A program made the position numbers and the translations under genes. Below are positions 1 to 6,275 of a DNA stretch of 9,292 nt, piece by piece. Position 1 is the stretch's first letter. Every line of letters starts with the position of its first letter. This DNA is from CAYWTX01 sp964461295. Lineage in GTDB: Bacteria; Planctomycetota; Phycisphaerae; SM23-33. Under the pieces are notes generated by a model that made no database searches, had not been told where the DNA came from, and saw nothing but the letters and a program-made list of their open reading frames with translations. The DNA lies in the NCBI GenBank assembly GCA_964461295.1, contig CAYWTX010000497.1, positions 1 to 9,292 on the forward strand, given 5' to 3'.

Positions 1-76
1 CCGGCACGGTCGGGTGCGAGTGAGGGACCGCTTCCGCCGGCGCCAGCGATGGAACCGGTCACTGATCCGGGGGCAA

Positions 77-90
77 CCGTGCCGGCACGG
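77..90. repeat. Perfect 14-bp palindrome
   Basis: CCGTGCCGGCACGG reads the same on both strands. Its right part, CCGGCACGG, also occurs at 1-9. It could be a protein-binding site or part of a degraded intergenic repeat. In GC-rich DNA such a palindrome can also arise by chance, so no function is assigned. Confidence 0.35.
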
Positions 91-117
91 CACGGCTCTG
101 TTGGGATTGTGCATCGC

Positions 118-136
118 GCAGAGGCGACGCCTCTGC
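118..136 (-). terminator. 9-bp hairpin just after the DUF697-like gene; possible terminator or REP-like unit
   Basis: GCAGAGGCG and CGCCTCTGC form a perfect inverted repeat with a single central base. It begins 11 bases beyond the stop codon of the minus-strand gene ending at 147, where a terminator would be expected. There is no T-tract on the minus strand, so it is not a standard intrinsic terminator. It could instead stabilise the 3' end of the mRNA or be a single REP-like unit: on the minus strand ATAG followed by TTGCGCC precedes the hairpin, loosely like the GTAG-plus-hairpin layout at 910-929. Confidence 0.4.
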
Positions 137-146
137 CGGGGCGCAA

Positions 147-1358
147 CTATGGACGCGCGCCAGTTTCAGAATGGGTGCCCCGCCCCCACAGCCGGCTCAG
201 GCCGCGCCAGGACCAGCGGACGCCTTGGGCGACGTGGCGCCCGCCGGCGGCGACGGGGCGGACGACGAACGTGTCGGCGGCGTCGCTGGCGGCGTCGAAC
301 GTCGTGCGCAGGGCCTCGCCCACCTTCTCCGTCGAGCTCTGGTAGAGCCTGCCCACCACGCCCACGAGGTTGTCCATAGCGATCTGCCGGCAGTCGCGGA
401 GGAACTGGCCGAGGTGGGCCCTCATGTCGGCGGCGGCCTCGCGGCGGTCCCAGCCGCGGAAGGCCCGGCAGCGGTGGCGGGCGGCGTGCCCGGCCGCGGA
501 GGTCAGCACGCCGCTGACGACGGCCTGGGTGAGCGACTCGGCCACCCGCCCGACCAGGGGCATGGAGCGCGCGAACGACTCCAGGAGCTTCCGCATGAGG
601 AAGGTGAGCTTGATGGTGGCGACGATGCGGGCGGTGTCGGCGAAGATGCCGAGTTGCTCGCGCAGCGGCGGGCGGCTGTTGTAGATGTGCGTCACGCGCG
701 ACACCATCCGCCCGTTGCAGTAGATGACGATGAACGCGTCGGCCAGCGGCCAGGGGCTGGCCGCCACGCCGACCATCACGTCGCGGACGGATCCGCTGAC
801 TTCGGCGCGGGCAAGCTTGTCCAGCTCGGCCAGGAGGGGCTCGACGGCGTCGGCCTCGGCGGCGCGGCAGGCGGCGAGGAGGGCGTTGTCGCCCACTGCA
901 AGTACGTTTGTAGTGCCGCCGTAAGGCGGGCTGTTTCCGGGTGCGGCGGCGCCGGGATTCCGCCTTACGGCGGGGCCACGAACGTGCGCAAGCCGGTCTG
1001 CGGCGGCGTCGGCGGCGAGGCGCTGCGGCTCGGCCAGCGATTCGTTGGTCGCCAGGCGGCGGAGGTAGCGGACCAGGTAGCGGGCGTAGCGACGCAGCTC
1101 GCGCGGGCGGGCGGCGGCGAAGTCCTCGATGTGCGGCGGGCGCAGCGTGCCGGGGCGATACCGCCAGCCGCCCAGCAACCGCACGGCGAGCCAGACGGCC
1201 AGCACGGCCAGCACGACGAGATAAGCGTAGCCGACGTAGGGATTCATCTCGCGCAGGGTCTGGTAGGCGCGAATCAACTCCACGGCCAGCAGGAAGCAGA
1301 GAACGATGCTGGCGGCGAGGACGACCTTGGCGGCCTTCTTCCAGAATTCGCGGAACAT
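147..1358 (-). CDS. YcjF/DUF697-like inner-membrane protein with in-frame REP insertion
   Basis: The 403-residue protein has two N-terminal hydrophobic segments (about residues 10-29 and 42-62), as YcjF-family proteins do, followed by a charged, Ala/Arg-rich helical region. The family-like core is SPWPLADAFIVIY at 201-213, then M218, Y226 and RP at 229-230, and a second hydrophobic, Gly/Ala-rich stretch at about 265-290. DUF697 proteins are membrane proteins whose role is mostly unknown, some linked to stress responses. The start is supported by AAGGAG on the minus strand (1364-1369), 5 bases before ATG. Residues 125-154 are encoded by a palindromic element flanked by direct repeats. Removing 90 bp would give a smooth ADRLAVGDNALLAACR, so the insert looks like a later addition to an intact gene. 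It is divergent from the ARPP-1 gene. The family call rests on motif and topology only; another planctomycete membrane family is possible. Confidence 0.62.
   Translation of the reverse strand: MFREFWKKAAKVVLAASIVLCFLLAVELIRAYQTLREMNPYVGYAYLVVLAVLAVWLAVRLLGGWRYRPGTLRPPHIEDFAAARPRELRRYARYLVRYLRRLATNESLAEPQRLAADAAADRLAHVRGPAVRRNPGAAAPGNSPPYGGTTNVLAVGDNALLAACRAAEADAVEPLLAELDKLARAEVSGSVRDVMVGVAASPWPLADAFIVIYCNGRMVSRVTHIYNSRPPLREQLGIFADTARIVATIKLTFLMRKLLESFARSMPLVGRVAESLTQAVVSGVLTSAAGHAARHRCRAFRGWDRREAAADMRAHLGQFLRDCRQIAMDNLVGVVGRLYQSSTEKVGEALRTTFDAASDAADTFVVRPVAAGGRHVAQGVRWSWRGLSRLWGRGTHSETGARP
898..992. repeat. BIME-like inverted REP pair inserted in frame in a coding region
   Basis: Two 26-base arms (904-929 and 960-985) are inverted copies matching at 22 of 26 positions, around a 30-base GC-rich centre. 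Each arm holds a small hairpin of CCGCC, loop GTAA, GGCGG (916-929 on the left, complement 960-973 on the right). The left arm has GTAG (910-913) two bases before the hairpin, and the right arm, read on the minus strand, has GTGG in that place. A GTAG-like tetranucleotide before a hairpin, in inverted pairs, is the known layout of REP/BIME elements mobilised by RAYT (TnpA-REP) transposases. GCAAG occurs at both ends (898-902 and 988-992), 90 bp apart, and could be a target duplication. The 90 bp are exactly 30 codons, so the host frame stays open. No RAYT gene is in the window. Confidence 0.75.
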
Positions 1359-1590
1359 CGTCGCTCCTTGGGACGCTTGCCACGGGTGATTATTGCAGAG
1401 CGGGGCGACTGCGAGAAGGGGATTCGGTTCCGGAGGGCCATGCTTCGTCGTGGCCGATCGCTCGCGATCGCCCGCGCGACGGCGCGCGTCGCTGCCAGGA
1501 ATCCGGCAACAACGCCGTGCGGCGTTCGTCTAAGGGCATGGAACCGGCGGATGCGTCGTCCGCCGGCCAATTCGCGAAAGGAGACCTGTC
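1359..1590. promoter_or_regulatory. Divergent intergenic region with several short hairpins
   Basis: This 232-bp spacer must hold the start signals for the minus-strand DUF697-like gene and the plus-strand ARPP-1 gene. For the minus strand, AATAAT (complement of 1389-1394) is a 5/6 match to a -10 box, but no good -35 is seen. For the plus strand no clear sigma70 promoter is visible. Inverted repeats are frequent: CGATCG at 1455-1460 and 1465-1470, AACGCC/GGCGTT at 1511-1516 and 1521-1526, and an 8-bp pair at 1544-1566. Frames crossing it on both strands appear to be shadows. Confidence 0.4.
1544..1566 (+). promoter_or_regulatory. Leader hairpin upstream of the ARPP-1 gene
   Basis: CCGGCGGA (1544-1551) and TCCGCCGG (1559-1566) are a perfect 8-bp inverted repeat around a 7-base loop. 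The hairpin ends 10 bases before the Shine-Dalgarno AAAGGAG (1577-1583). As DNA it could be an operator. As RNA it could protect the 5' end or modulate ribosome access without covering the SD itself. Which of these applies cannot be told from sequence. Confidence 0.4.
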
Positions 1591-2667
1591 ATGGGCACGC
1601 GCGCACAAGTGATCCTGGCGGCGACGGCGGTGTTGGCGATCGGGGCGGCGGTGTGGGTCATGGGCGAGGACGGTCGGGCCGCTCGCGGCCGGTCCGACGA
1701 GCCGGCGCAGTCGGCGGCGCCGCCGCCGCGCCCGGCCGCGGAGGAGTACGCGATTTCGGAGGCGATCACGCACGAGAACCTGGCGGTGTACATGGTCTAC
1801 TCGCCGGACAAGATCAAGGGCGAGTTCCTCACGCTGAAGGAAGCGATGGACGGCAAGGTGATCATCGTGCATGAGACCGGGGAGGTGGGCGAACTGGCCG
1901 TGGAGAACACCGGCGAGAAGACGATCTACATCCAGTCGGGCGAGATCGTCAAGGGCGGGCGGCAGGACCGCACGCTGCAATGGGACATGATCCTGCCGGT
2001 CAAGAGCGGCAAGGTGCCGATCCAGAGCTTCTGCGTGGAGCACGGGCGGTGGAGCCAGCGCGGCAGCGAGGACTCGGCGAAGTTCGGTTCCTCCGAGAAG
2101 ATGCTGGCGACGAGGGAACTGAAACTGGCCGCCAGGGGCAAAGGCGACCAGGGCGAGGTGTGGAAGGAAGTCGCCCGCGCGCAGGACAAGCTCAGCGGCA
2201 GCGTCGGCAAGGACGTGCGCTCGGACAAGTCGGACAGCAGTTTGCAGCTCACGCTGGAGAACGCGGACGTGCAGAAGAAGGTGGCCGAGTACGTCGCGAA
2301 GCTGGTCAAGTCGCCCGAGGGCGGCAGGAACGCCGTCGGGTTCGCCTTCGCGATTAACGGCGAGATCAACAGCGTCGACGTCTACGGCAGCGGCGGGCTG
2401 TTCACGAAGCTCTGGCCGAAGTTGCTGGAGGCGGCCGCGACCGAGGCCATCGCAAAGGTGGAGAAGGACAAGAAGTTCACGGCGCCCACGGCGTCGGACG
2501 TGCTGGCGATGATGGACCAGGTGCGCAAGGAGAAGGCCCAGAAGGAAACCGCGATGATCAAGGGCGGCAAGGACCGCATGCGGATCACCGACGGCGCCGC
2601 GGCCGCGAGGTACGAAACCCGCGGGGGCGACGGCAACTCCGTGCACGACAGCTACATTAAGAAGTAG
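1591..2667 (+). CDS. Membrane-anchored ARPP-1 (DUF6569-like) domain protein
   Basis: The 358-residue protein starts with a hydrophobic signal anchor (about residues 6-24) and a low-complexity Ser/Ala/Pro linker (about 32-50), so the body is expected outside the cytoplasmic membrane. The body resembles the ARPP-1 domain: GEIVKGGRQDRTL at about 117-129 and FCVEHGRW ending near 154, followed by a mixed charged region in which VGFAFAINGEINSVDVYGS (about 250-268) fits the family core. The domain's biochemical role is not established. A strong AAAGGAG at 1577-1583, 7 bases before ATG, fixes the start. The large exported HzsA-like gene follows in the same direction about 100 bp on, so the two may be co-transcribed. 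The family call is good; the function is unknown. Confidence 0.75.
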   Translation: MGTRAQVILAATAVLAIGAAVWVMGEDGRAARGRSDEPAQSAAPPPRPAAEEYAISEAITHENLAVYMVYSPDKIKGEFLTLKEAMDGKVIIVHETGEVGELAVENTGEKTIYIQSGEIVKGGRQDRTLQWDMILPVKSGKVPIQSFCVEHGRWSQRGSEDSAKFGSSEKMLATRELKLAARGKGDQGEVWKEVARAQDKLSGSVGKDVRSDKSDSSLQLTLENADVQKKVAEYVAKLVKSPEGGRNAVGFAFAINGEINSVDVYGSGGLFTKLWPKLLEAAATEAIAKVEKDKKFTAPTASDVLAMMDQVRKEKAQKETAMIKGGKDRMRITDGAAAARYETRGGDGNSVHDSYIKK

Positions 2668-2749
2668 CGGCGAAGGCGAGGCGAAGATCGCCCGAGGGCA
2701 CGCCGGGCACCGGGCCCTTCGGCGGAAGACGGAACCCTTGCCGTGCTGA

Positions 2750-2766
2750 ACCGCCGCGAAGGCGGT
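2750..2766 (+). promoter_or_regulatory. Hairpin covering the ribosome binding site of the HzsA-like gene
   Basis: ACCGCC (2750-2755) and GGCGGT (2761-2766) form a 6-bp stem with loop GCGAA. The only SD-like bases before ATG 2770, AAGG at 2759-2762, lie in the loop and 3' arm, so folding could limit ribosome access. The stem CCGCC/GGCGG is the same as in the REP arms at 916-929, but the preceding GTAG is absent, so it is not called a REP unit. Confidence 0.35.
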
Positions 2767-2769
2767 ATC

Positions 2770-5700
2770 ATGTTCTCCATGTTGGCGAGAGAAGACGCGG
2801 GACGAATCGGCGCGGCGCCCTTGGCCGTCGTGATGGTTGCGATGGTTGCTCTGTCGGTGGCGGCCGCGAAGCCGGCGCCGGCGAGGCTCGCGGCCAAGCC
2901 CGGGCCGGCGCCGACGCGGCAGGCCCCCGTTGCCGCGGCGGACGTGCCCCTGGGTCGCGCCATCCAGAACGCCCGGCTGCTCGCCGCCGACCTGAAGACG
3001 GCCGGCGTGGACACGGCCGCGTTCGAGAAAGAAGCGGCCGATATTGAGGTCGCCGACATGGCGGGCGGCACGGACGCGGCCGCCCAGGCGGCGCGCCTCG
3101 CCCAGGCCGTGCGGAAGCTTGCCCTGTCCAACCCGCTGCTGGATTTCGACGAGTTGTTGCTCATCCGCCGCGACGGGCGCAACCTCGCCCTGCCGGCGAA
3201 CTGGCAGTCGAACTCCTCGCTGAAGCCGATCGGCCACAACAACGACCTGGCCTGCATCGGCGTTCGCGGCGCCGGGCTGGGCGCCGCGGCCGCCGGGGCC
3301 GGGAAGATCCGCACGCTGTACCGGCCCGACAAGGACCGCTTCCTGGGCGACGTGGACCTTCACTTCGACGCGGACCGGTTGCTCGCCTCCATGCCCGACG
3401 CCAACAACCAGTGGCAGATGTTCGAGATGAAGCTCGGCCGCGATGCCAACGGGGCCGCCGCCGTGCGCGACGCCCGCGCCCTGCCGCTGATCCCCGACAG
3501 CGACGTCGCCAACTACGATGCATGCTACCTGCCGGATGGGAACGTCGTCTTCACCTCCACTGCCCCGTTCATCGGCGTGCCGTGCGTCTGCGGCAGTTCC
3601 CACGTCACCAACATGTACCTTTGGCAAGGGGCCGCGGGAAACATCCGCCGCCTGACGTTCGACCAGGACCACAACTGGTCGCCCGCCGTGCTGAACAACG
3701 GCCGCGTGCTCTATCTCCGCTGGGAGTACGGCGACATTCCGCACTCCAACAGCCGCAGGCTGTTCTCCTGCAACCCAGACGGCACCGGCCAGATGGAGTA
3801 CTACGGCAGCAACTCCTACTGGCCCAACGGCGTGTTCTACGCCCGCGCGATTCCCGGCCACGCCACCAAGGTCGTCGGCATCGTCACCGGCCATCACGGT
3901 GCCGCCCGCATGGGCGAGATGGTGGTCTTCGACCCGGGCGTCGGCACGCAGGAGGCCGACGGCGCCGTGCATCGCTTCCCGCAAAGGGGACGGAAGATCG
4001 AGCCGGTCATCGCCGATCAGCTCGTGAACGCGTCCTGGCCGAAGTTCCTGCACCCTTACCCGCTGAGCGAGAAGTACTTCCTCGCGGCCGCCCAACCGCA
4101 CGGCGGGGCCGCCTGGGGCATCTACCTGGTGGACGTGTTCGACAACATGGTCCTGTTGGCCGAGCAGCCGGGGATGGCGCTGCTGGAGCCGCTGCCGTTG
4201 CGGAAGACGCCGCGCCCGCCGGTGATCGCCGGGCGCGTGGACGCGAAGCGCAAGGACGCGACGGTGTACCTGGCCGACGTATACCAGGGCGGGGGGCTGC
4301 GCGGCGTGCCGCGCGGCGCCGTGAAGAAGCTGCGGCTGTTCGCGTATCACTTCAGCTACCGGGCAATGGGCGGGCTGCTGGGCGTGGTCGGGGCCGACGG
4401 CCCCTGGGACTGCAAGCGGGTGCTGGGCACCGTGCCGGTCGCCGAGGACGGCTCGGCCTACTTCCGCGTGCCCGCCAACACGCCGATCTCGATCCAGCCG
4501 CTGGGTGAGGACGGCGGGGCCCTTCAGGTCATGCGAAGCTGGTTCGTCGGCATGCCGGGCGAGAACGTCTCGTGTACGGGCTGTCACGAGCGGCAGCGCG
4601 ACGCGGCCGCGGTGCAGCCGGCGGGCCTGGCGGTGAGGCGCCAGGCGGCCGAGATCGAGCCGTGGCGCGGGCCGGTGCGCGGGTTCGCGTTCCACCGCGA
4701 GGTGCAGCCGGTGATCGACCGCAACTGCGTGGGCTGCCACGAGCCCAAGGCCGCCGGTTTCGACGCCGCCAGAATGCCCGACCTGCGCAACGAGCCGCTC
4801 CAGGGCTGGTCCTCCCGGTACGCCAGCAGCCGCAACGGGAATCACTCCATCGCGTACAACGAACTGGCCCGCTACGTCCGTCGCCCGGGGATCGAGAGCG
4901 ACATCCACATGCTGATGCCGATGGAGTTCAACGCCTCGACGACGGAGCTGGTGCAGATGCTTGGCAAGGGCCACCACGGCGTGAAACTGGACGCCGAGGC
5001 GTGGGACCGCCTGCTGACGTGGATCGATCTCAACGCGCCCTACCACGGCACGTGGGGCGAGGCGTTCGGCAAGCCCGGCCCCGGCCCGCAATCCAACCGC
5101 CGCGCCGACCTGCTCAAACGCTACGCCAACGTCGAGGAAGACCCTGAGACGATCCCGCCGGCGCCGGCGAGGACCGCCCCCGTCATGCCCAAGCCGGAAA
5201 CGCCCGTCCCATCCGGGGCACCCGTCGCGGCGGGCTGGACGTTCGGCGCCGACGAGGCGAAGCGCCGCCAGGCCGCCCTCGGCGTCTACGAGGAGACCAT
5301 CGATCTCGGCGACGGCGTGAAACTCCAGCTCGTTCGCATCCCAGCCGGCGAGTTCGTCGCCGGCTCGCCCGACCCGGCCGCTCCGGGCGACGAACGCCCC
5401 CGGGCGGCGAAGATCGACAAGCCGTTCTGGATGGCCAAGTGCGAAGTCACCAACCAGCAGTACGCCCGGTTCGACGCGTTGCATGACAGCCACGTCGAGC
5501 CCAAGCACGGCTACCAGTTCGGCGTGCACGGGTACCCGGCCGACAAGCCCAGCCAGCCGGTGGTTCGAGTCAGCTGGCAGCGGGCGGCGGCGTTCTGCGG
5601 GTGGCTGAGCGGGCGCCCCGCGGCCGCGGGGCTGACGTTCTCGCTGCCCACGGAAACGCAGTGGGAGTGGGCCTGCCGCGCGGGCAGCGACCAGCCGTTC

Positions 5701-6021
5701 AGCTACGGCGGGCATGACGTGGACTTCTCGAAGCTGGCCAACCTGGGCGACCTGAAACTCAAGGAGTTCGCGACCAACCCGTACACCGAAGACCAGCCGA
5801 TGGCCAACCCCAACCGGTTCGACGACTGGGTGCCCAAGGACACACGGTTCAACGACGGCGCCTTGGTGGCCGCGGCGGTGGCAAGCTACCAGCCCAACGC
5901 CTGGGGCCTGCACGACATGCACGGAAACGTCGCCGAGTGGACGCTCGGGGACAATTGCCGATTGCCAATTGCCAATTGGCGGACACTAACAGCAAGGCCG
6001 GTTCCGCGAGTGTACGACTAG
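2770..6021 (+). CDS. Exported HzsA-like dihaem propeller protein fused to a truncated SUMF1/FGE-like domain
   Basis: The start at ATG 2770 is chosen for the AAGG 7 bases upstream and because the signal-like hydrophobic segment (about residues 14-33) then sits near the N-terminus; GTG 2743 is an alternative. From 2770 the protein has 1083 residues. In order they are: an export signal; a helical, Ala-rich region to about 125; a PD40/TolB-like propeller region (about 145-590, with RRLTFDQDHNWSP from 293); two c-type haem motifs, CTGCH at 602-606 and CVGCH at 653-657; a Pro-rich linker (about 796-823); and a SUMF1/FGE-like domain from about 845 (VRIPAGEF, then GNVAEWT at 1052-1058). The propeller plus two haems resembles the hydrazine synthase alpha subunit, whose relatives are common in planctomycetes that do not do anammox, so hydrazine synthesis is not implied. 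An electron-transfer or binding role in the periplasm is likely. After D1061 the frame runs through a heptanucleotide repeat and ends 22 residues later, losing the conserved RGGSW...GFRV end, which lies in another frame downstream. Confidence 0.8.
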   Translation: MFSMLAREDAGRIGAAPLAVVMVAMVALSVAAAKPAPARLAAKPGPAPTRQAPVAAADVPLGRAIQNARLLAADLKTAGVDTAAFEKEAADIEVADMAGGTDAAAQAARLAQAVRKLALSNPLLDFDELLLIRRDGRNLALPANWQSNSSLKPIGHNNDLACIGVRGAGLGAAAAGAGKIRTLYRPDKDRFLGDVDLHFDADRLLASMPDANNQWQMFEMKLGRDANGAAAVRDARALPLIPDSDVANYDACYLPDGNVVFTSTAPFIGVPCVCGSSHVTNMYLWQGAAGNIRRLTFDQDHNWSPAVLNNGRVLYLRWEYGDIPHSNSRRLFSCNPDGTGQMEYYGSNSYWPNGVFYARAIPGHATKVVGIVTGHHGAARMGEMVVFDPGVGTQEADGAVHRFPQRGRKIEPVIADQLVNASWPKFLHPYPLSEKYFLAAAQPHGGAAWGIYLVDVFDNMVLLAEQPGMALLEPLPLRKTPRPPVIAGRVDAKRKDATVYLADVYQGGGLRGVPRGAVKKLRLFAYHFSYRAMGGLLGVVGADGPWDCKRVLGTVPVAEDGSAYFRVPANTPISIQPLGEDGGALQVMRSWFVGMPGENVSCTGCHERQRDAAAVQPAGLAVRRQAAEIEPWRGPVRGFAFHREVQPVIDRNCVGCHEPKAAGFDAARMPDLRNEPLQGWSSRYASSRNGNHSIAYNELARYVRRPGIESDIHMLMPMEFNASTTELVQMLGKGHHGVKLDAEAWDRLLTWIDLNAPYHGTWGEAFGKPGPGPQSNRRADLLKRYANVEEDPETIPPAPARTAPVMPKPETPVPSGAPVAAGWTFGADEAKRRQAALGVYEETIDLGDGVKLQLVRIPAGEFVAGSPDPAAPGDERPRAAKIDKPFWMAKCEVTNQQYARFDALHDSHVEPKHGYQFGVHGYPADKPSQPVVRVSWQRAAAFCGWLSGRPAAAGLTFSLPTETQWEWACRAGSDQPFSYGGHDVDFSKLANLGDLKLKEFATNPYTEDQPMANPNRFDDWVPKDTRFNDGALVAAAVASYQPNAWGLHDMHGNVAEWTLGDNCRLPIANWRTLTARPVPRVYD
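5952..5979 (+). repeat. Heptanucleotide tandem repeat, four units, at the frame break of the FGE-like domain
   Basis: Four consecutive 7-base units, CAATTGC, CGATTGC, CAATTGC and CAATTGG, lie directly after the codons for WTLGD. Seven is not a multiple of three, so each gain or loss shifts the frame. With the present four units the protein stops at 6021. With five units, or with two, the upstream frame would join the RGGSW frame without a stop, giving about 1138 or 1131 residues. The AT-rich units stand out from the GC-rich gene, which points to an inserted or expanded repeat. Heptanucleotide repeats of this kind (STRR) are known in cyanobacteria. Confidence 0.8.
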
Positions 6022-6060
6022 CCGAAAACCCCTCGGCCGATGCGGTGCAATCGGCAATTG
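5952..6060. repeat. Perfect 14-bp inverted repeat bounding 109 bp inside the FGE-like gene
   Basis: Units one and two of the heptanucleotide array (5952-5965, CAATTGCCGATTGC) recur as the exact reverse complement GCAATCGGCAATTG at 6047-6060. The pair encloses 81 bp with no gene content of its own. This could mark a miniature inserted element with heptad-based ends, or the same repeat invading twice in opposite orientation. CGGGG occurs just outside both ends (5946-5950 and 6063-6067), but removing that 117-bp interval does not restore the FGE frame, so a simple clean insertion is not supported. Confidence 0.6.
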
Positions 6061-6179
6061 CGCGGGGCGGGTCGTGGTACGACCGGCCGAAGCGGTGCAC
6101 AGCCTCGTGCCGCCTGGGATACAGACCGTACCAGGGCGTGTTCAACGTCGGGTTCCGCGTGGCGGCGAGCGAGAAGTGA
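5979..6179 (+). pseudogene. Out-of-frame C-terminal end of the FGE-like domain
   Basis: This segment continues the SUMF1/FGE-like domain in a different frame from the gene that ends at 6021. It encodes ARGGSWYDRPKRC (6060-6098), then CRLGYRPYQG and a closing VGFRVA before a stop at 6177-6179, the standard C-terminal signature of the fold. In canonical FGE a Cys lies three residues after GGS and a second eight after. Here the first is Asp and the second is Cys (codon 6096-6098), so even the restored domain would probably lack formylglycine-generating activity, like many SUMF1-like domains. It has no start signal of its own and is best read as the detached end of the upstream protein, by real frameshift, repeat slippage or a sequencing/assembly indel. 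Confidence 0.8.
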
Positions 6180-6224
6180 ACGCGCCAGCGCGGCAGTTGT
6201 GTTGCACGGCGAGAGAAGACAACA

Positions 6225-6275
6225 ATGCCGGACCCTCAGGCGTCTGGGCTTCCAGATAGAGCGAAGTTCCTCTGA
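6225..6275 (+). CDS. Possible 16-codon leader ORF coupled to the aldo/keto reductase gene
   Basis: ATG at 6225 opens a short frame encoding MPDPQASGLPDRAKFL. Its TGA (6273-6275) overlaps the ATG of the reductase by one base (TGATG), the classic layout for translational coupling. A purine-rich GAGAGAAG lies at 6211-6218, six bases before the short frame's ATG, while the reductase has only a weak GAGCGAAG (6259-6266). The peptide has no recognisable domain. Short frames like this also arise by chance, so the call is tentative. Confidence 0.25.
   Translation: MPDPQASGLPDRAKFL

Larger units (their letters stand above)
1..146. other. Left-edge segment without a convincing gene
   Basis: This stretch lies downstream of the minus-strand membrane protein gene that ends at 147. 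Open frames cross it on the plus strand, but they run on antisense into that gene and have the arginine/proline-rich look of GC-driven shadow frames. It contains two short palindromes (77-90 and 118-136), and CCGGCACGG occurs at 1-9 and again at 82-90. One plus-strand frame meets a stop at 21-23, so the tail of a gene entering from the left cannot be excluded, but too little is visible to call one. Confidence 0.45.

Noticed and set aside
171..1874. A 567-residue plus-strand frame across the DUF697-like gene and into the ARPP-1 gene
   Set aside because: Low-complexity Gly/Ala/Glu composition, antisense to a gene with a good SD and membrane segments, and overlapping the well-supported start of the ARPP-1 gene.
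1390..5922. A 1510-residue stop-free minus-strand frame opposite the ARPP-1 and HzsA-like genes
   Set aside because: It is antisense to two genes with clear domains, is rich in Arg, His, Val, Gly and Pro without any recognisable motif, and is the expected by-product of high GC at third codon positions.
2770..6021. Reading the HzsA resemblance as a sign of anammox metabolism
   Set aside because: HzsA-related propeller proteins with CXXCH motifs occur widely in planctomycetes that do not carry out anammox, and no HzsB/C or hydrazine dehydrogenase gene is present.
5946..6067. Clean transposon insertion with CGGGG target duplication into the FGE-like domain
   Set aside because: The interval between the two CGGGG copies is 117 bp, a multiple of three, and its removal neither restores the RGGSW frame nor leaves a normal distance between GNVAEWT and RGGSW.
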